A program made the translations under genes and the position numbers. A stretch of DNA of 64,000 bases from Massilia alkalitolerans DSM 17462 (GTDB lineage Bacteria; Pseudomonadota; Gammaproteobacteria; Burkholderiales; Burkholderiaceae_D). Numbering within the stretch: the stretch's first letter is position 1; every line of letters begins with the position of its first letter. The stretch spans positions 1 to 64,000 of the forward strand of contig NZ_KE386581.1 in the NCBI RefSeq assembly GCF_000427785.1, read 5' to 3'. The notes beneath the pieces were generated by a model. It did not search any database and was not told the origin of the DNA. It saw only the letters and a program-made list of their open reading frames with translations. Positions 62,732 to 64,000 of the stretch are shown here, piece by piece.

Positions 62732-64000
62732 ATGAGCCAGCCTCGCCTTACCACCGCTTCCGGCATCCCGGTCGCCGACAACCAGAATTCGCTCAGCGCC
62801 GGCCCGCGCGGCCCGCTGCTGCTGCAGGACTTCCACCTGATCGAGAAGCTCCAGCACTTCAACCGCGAGCGCATTCCCGAGCGCGTGGTCCACGCCAAGG
62901 GATCGGGCGCCTACGGGACCTTCACCGTCACCCACGACCTGCGTCACTTTACCAAGGCCAGGCTGTTCTCCGAGGTCGGCAAGCCCACCCCAGTGTTCCT
63001 GCGCTTCTCGACCGTCGGCGGCGAAAAAGGCAGCGCCGACAGCGAGCGCGACCCGCGCGGCTTCGCCCTGCGTTTCTATACCGAGGAAGGCAACTGGGAC
63101 CTGGTCGGCAACAACACCCCGGTGTTCTTCATCAAGGACCCGATCAAGTTCCCGGACTTCATCCATACCCAGAAGCGCGATCCGCAGACCAACCTGAAAT
63201 CGGCCAACATGATGTTCGATTTCTGGAGCAATGCGCCGGAAAGCCTGCACCAGGTGACCATCCTGTTCTCGGATCGCGGCACCCCGGACGGCTACCGCCA
63301 CATGGACGGCTTCGGCAGCCACACCTATAGCCTGATCAACGAAGCCGGCGAACGCGTGTATGTGAAGTGGCACTTCAAGACCCGCCAGGGCATCAGGAAC
63401 CTCAGCGCCGCCGACGCGGTGCGACTTGCAGGCACGGACCCGGACCACGCCCAGCGCGACCTGTTCGAGGCGATCGCCGGCGGCGACTTCCCCCGGTGGG
63501 ACGTCAAGGTGCAGGTGGCAACCGAACAGCAGCTGGCCGACTGGGAGGGGCGCACCGGCTGGAACCCCTTCGACCTGACCAAGGTGTGGCCGCACGGCGA
63601 CTTTCCAATGCTGCCGGTGGGCGTGCTGGAACTGAACCGCAACCCGGACAACTACCACGCCGAAGTCGAACAGGCCGCGTTCTCGCCGGCCAACGTGGTG
63701 CCGGGCCTGGGCTACTCGCCGGACAAGATGCTGCAGGGCCGCCTGTTCGCCTACCACGACGCCCAGCTGTACCGGGTCGGCACCAACCACCAGCACCTGC
63801 CGGTGAACGCCCCGCGCTGCCCCTTCCACAACCAGCAGCGCGACGGCGCGATGGCGATCGCCAACGGCGGCGCAGCGCGCAACTACGCCACCGTCGATCC
63901 GGTAGGCCGGGGAGCGCTAGGCATGGGCCATGGCGAGCCGGAACTGCCGATCACGGGCGACGCCGGCCGCTACGACTTGCGCGGCATGGAAGACGATTAC
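62732..64000 (+). CDS. Catalase, heme type, small-subunit clade (partial, right edge)
   Basis: The first 423 codons; the gene runs past the right edge. GGAG-containing SD AAGGAG is 8 nt before ATG 62732. The distal His54 (ERVVHAKGSGAYG), Asn region (TFWSNA-like FDFWSNAPES) and heme Tyr loop RLFAYHDAQLYRVG are present. It decomposes hydrogen peroxide in the cytoplasm; no signal peptide. The full-length product would be close to 480 residues. A candidate OxyR half-site lies upstream. Confidence 0.95.
   Translation, partial: MSQPRLTTASGIPVADNQNSLSAGPRGPLLLQDFHLIEKLQHFNRERIPERVVHAKGSGAYGTFTVTHDLRHFTKARLFSEVGKPTPVFLRFSTVGGEKGSADSERDPRGFALRFYTEEGNWDLVGNNTPVFFIKDPIKFPDFIHTQKRDPQTNLKSANMMFDFWSNAPESLHQVTILFSDRGTPDGYRHMDGFGSHTYSLINEAGERVYVKWHFKTRQGIRNLSAADAVRLAGTDPDHAQRDLFEAIAGGDFPRWDVKVQVATEQQLADWEGRTGWNPFDLTKVWPHGDFPMLPVGVLELNRNPDNYHAEVEQAAFSPANVVPGLGYSPDKMLQGRLFAYHDAQLYRVGTNHQHLPVNAPRCPFHNQQRDGAMAIANGGAARNYATVDPVGRGALGMGHGEPELPITGDAGRYDLRGMEDDY

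Noticed and set aside
62683..63330. 215-aa plus frame at the catalase
   Set aside because: The catalase reads in a different frame from ATG 62732 with strong motifs.
1..64000. tRNA, rRNA, CRISPR array, phage integrase
   Set aside because: None seen on reading; no repeat-spacer pattern, no cloverleaf noticed in the gaps, no rRNA-like conserved blocks.

Overview
The window reads as a chromosomal segment of a GC-rich betaproteobacterium, most likely Burkholderiales/Oxalobacteraceae (Massilia, Telluria or a relative). The grounds are very high GC, a PEP-CTERM exported protein, tandem TonB-dependent receptors, a DUF1302-type outer-membrane protein, a bacterial Ku, and a WXXGXW secreted protein. 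The genus is inferred from gene content; no rRNA is present to test it. I saw no rRNA, tRNA or CRISPR array.

0-26.6 kb is the unusual part. After the truncated start of an IS110-family transposase (1-205, minus strand) comes a plus-strand run: a Ser/Thr kinase (383), a SEDS (FtsW/RodA-like) membrane protein with a large extra domain (1339), an FHA-like protein (3630) and an SH3-type membrane protein (5192). A PP2C phosphatase (7559) and an FHA protein (8656) follow. Facing them on the minus strand is a compact seven-gene run read from 26627 down to 15410: a 1017-aa penicillin-binding transpeptidase, two unknown proteins, an SPFH-like protein, a protein with two degenerate Lon-protease-like repeats, a zinc-ribbon SPFH protein, and a second Ser/Thr kinase fused to a formylglycine-generating-enzyme-like (SUMF1) domain. 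Together they give writer, eraser and reader of Ser/Thr phosphorylation beside a SEDS/PBP peptidoglycan synthase pair. This recalls the actinobacterial pstP-rodA-pbpA-pknA-pknB locus but has a different architecture and extra partners. It is my candidate for an undescribed system. Unrelated genes (GNAT, two MFS transporters, SYLF protein, HTH regulator, a lower-GC islet at about 13.3-14.4 kb, pirin) sit inside it.

26.8-36 kb: small exported proteins, RNase H-like and HD-domain proteins, a PEP-CTERM protein, an MFS drug-type exporter and two tandem paralogous TonB-dependent receptors. 36-44 kb: phosphatidylserine decarboxylase overlapping a convergent LysR regulator; the LysR gene diverges from an azoreductase around a perfect dyad; then pirin, an acyltransferase, an aspartoacylase-like M14 enzyme, and an ArsR-type regulator with its own dyad in front of an Old Yellow Enzyme. 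The last genes suggest redox/electrophile stress responses.

44-64 kb: M1 aminopeptidase, hypothetical exported proteins, an exo/endonuclease-phosphatase-family protein, thioesterase, beta-helix lipoprotein, a frameshifted arsC, a PlsC-like acyltransferase, DUF1302 protein, SulP transporter, diguanylate cyclase, a short-chain dehydrogenase-Ku-small membrane protein run, an S41 protease, an APP1-type phosphatase and a clade-3-like catalase that runs off the right edge.
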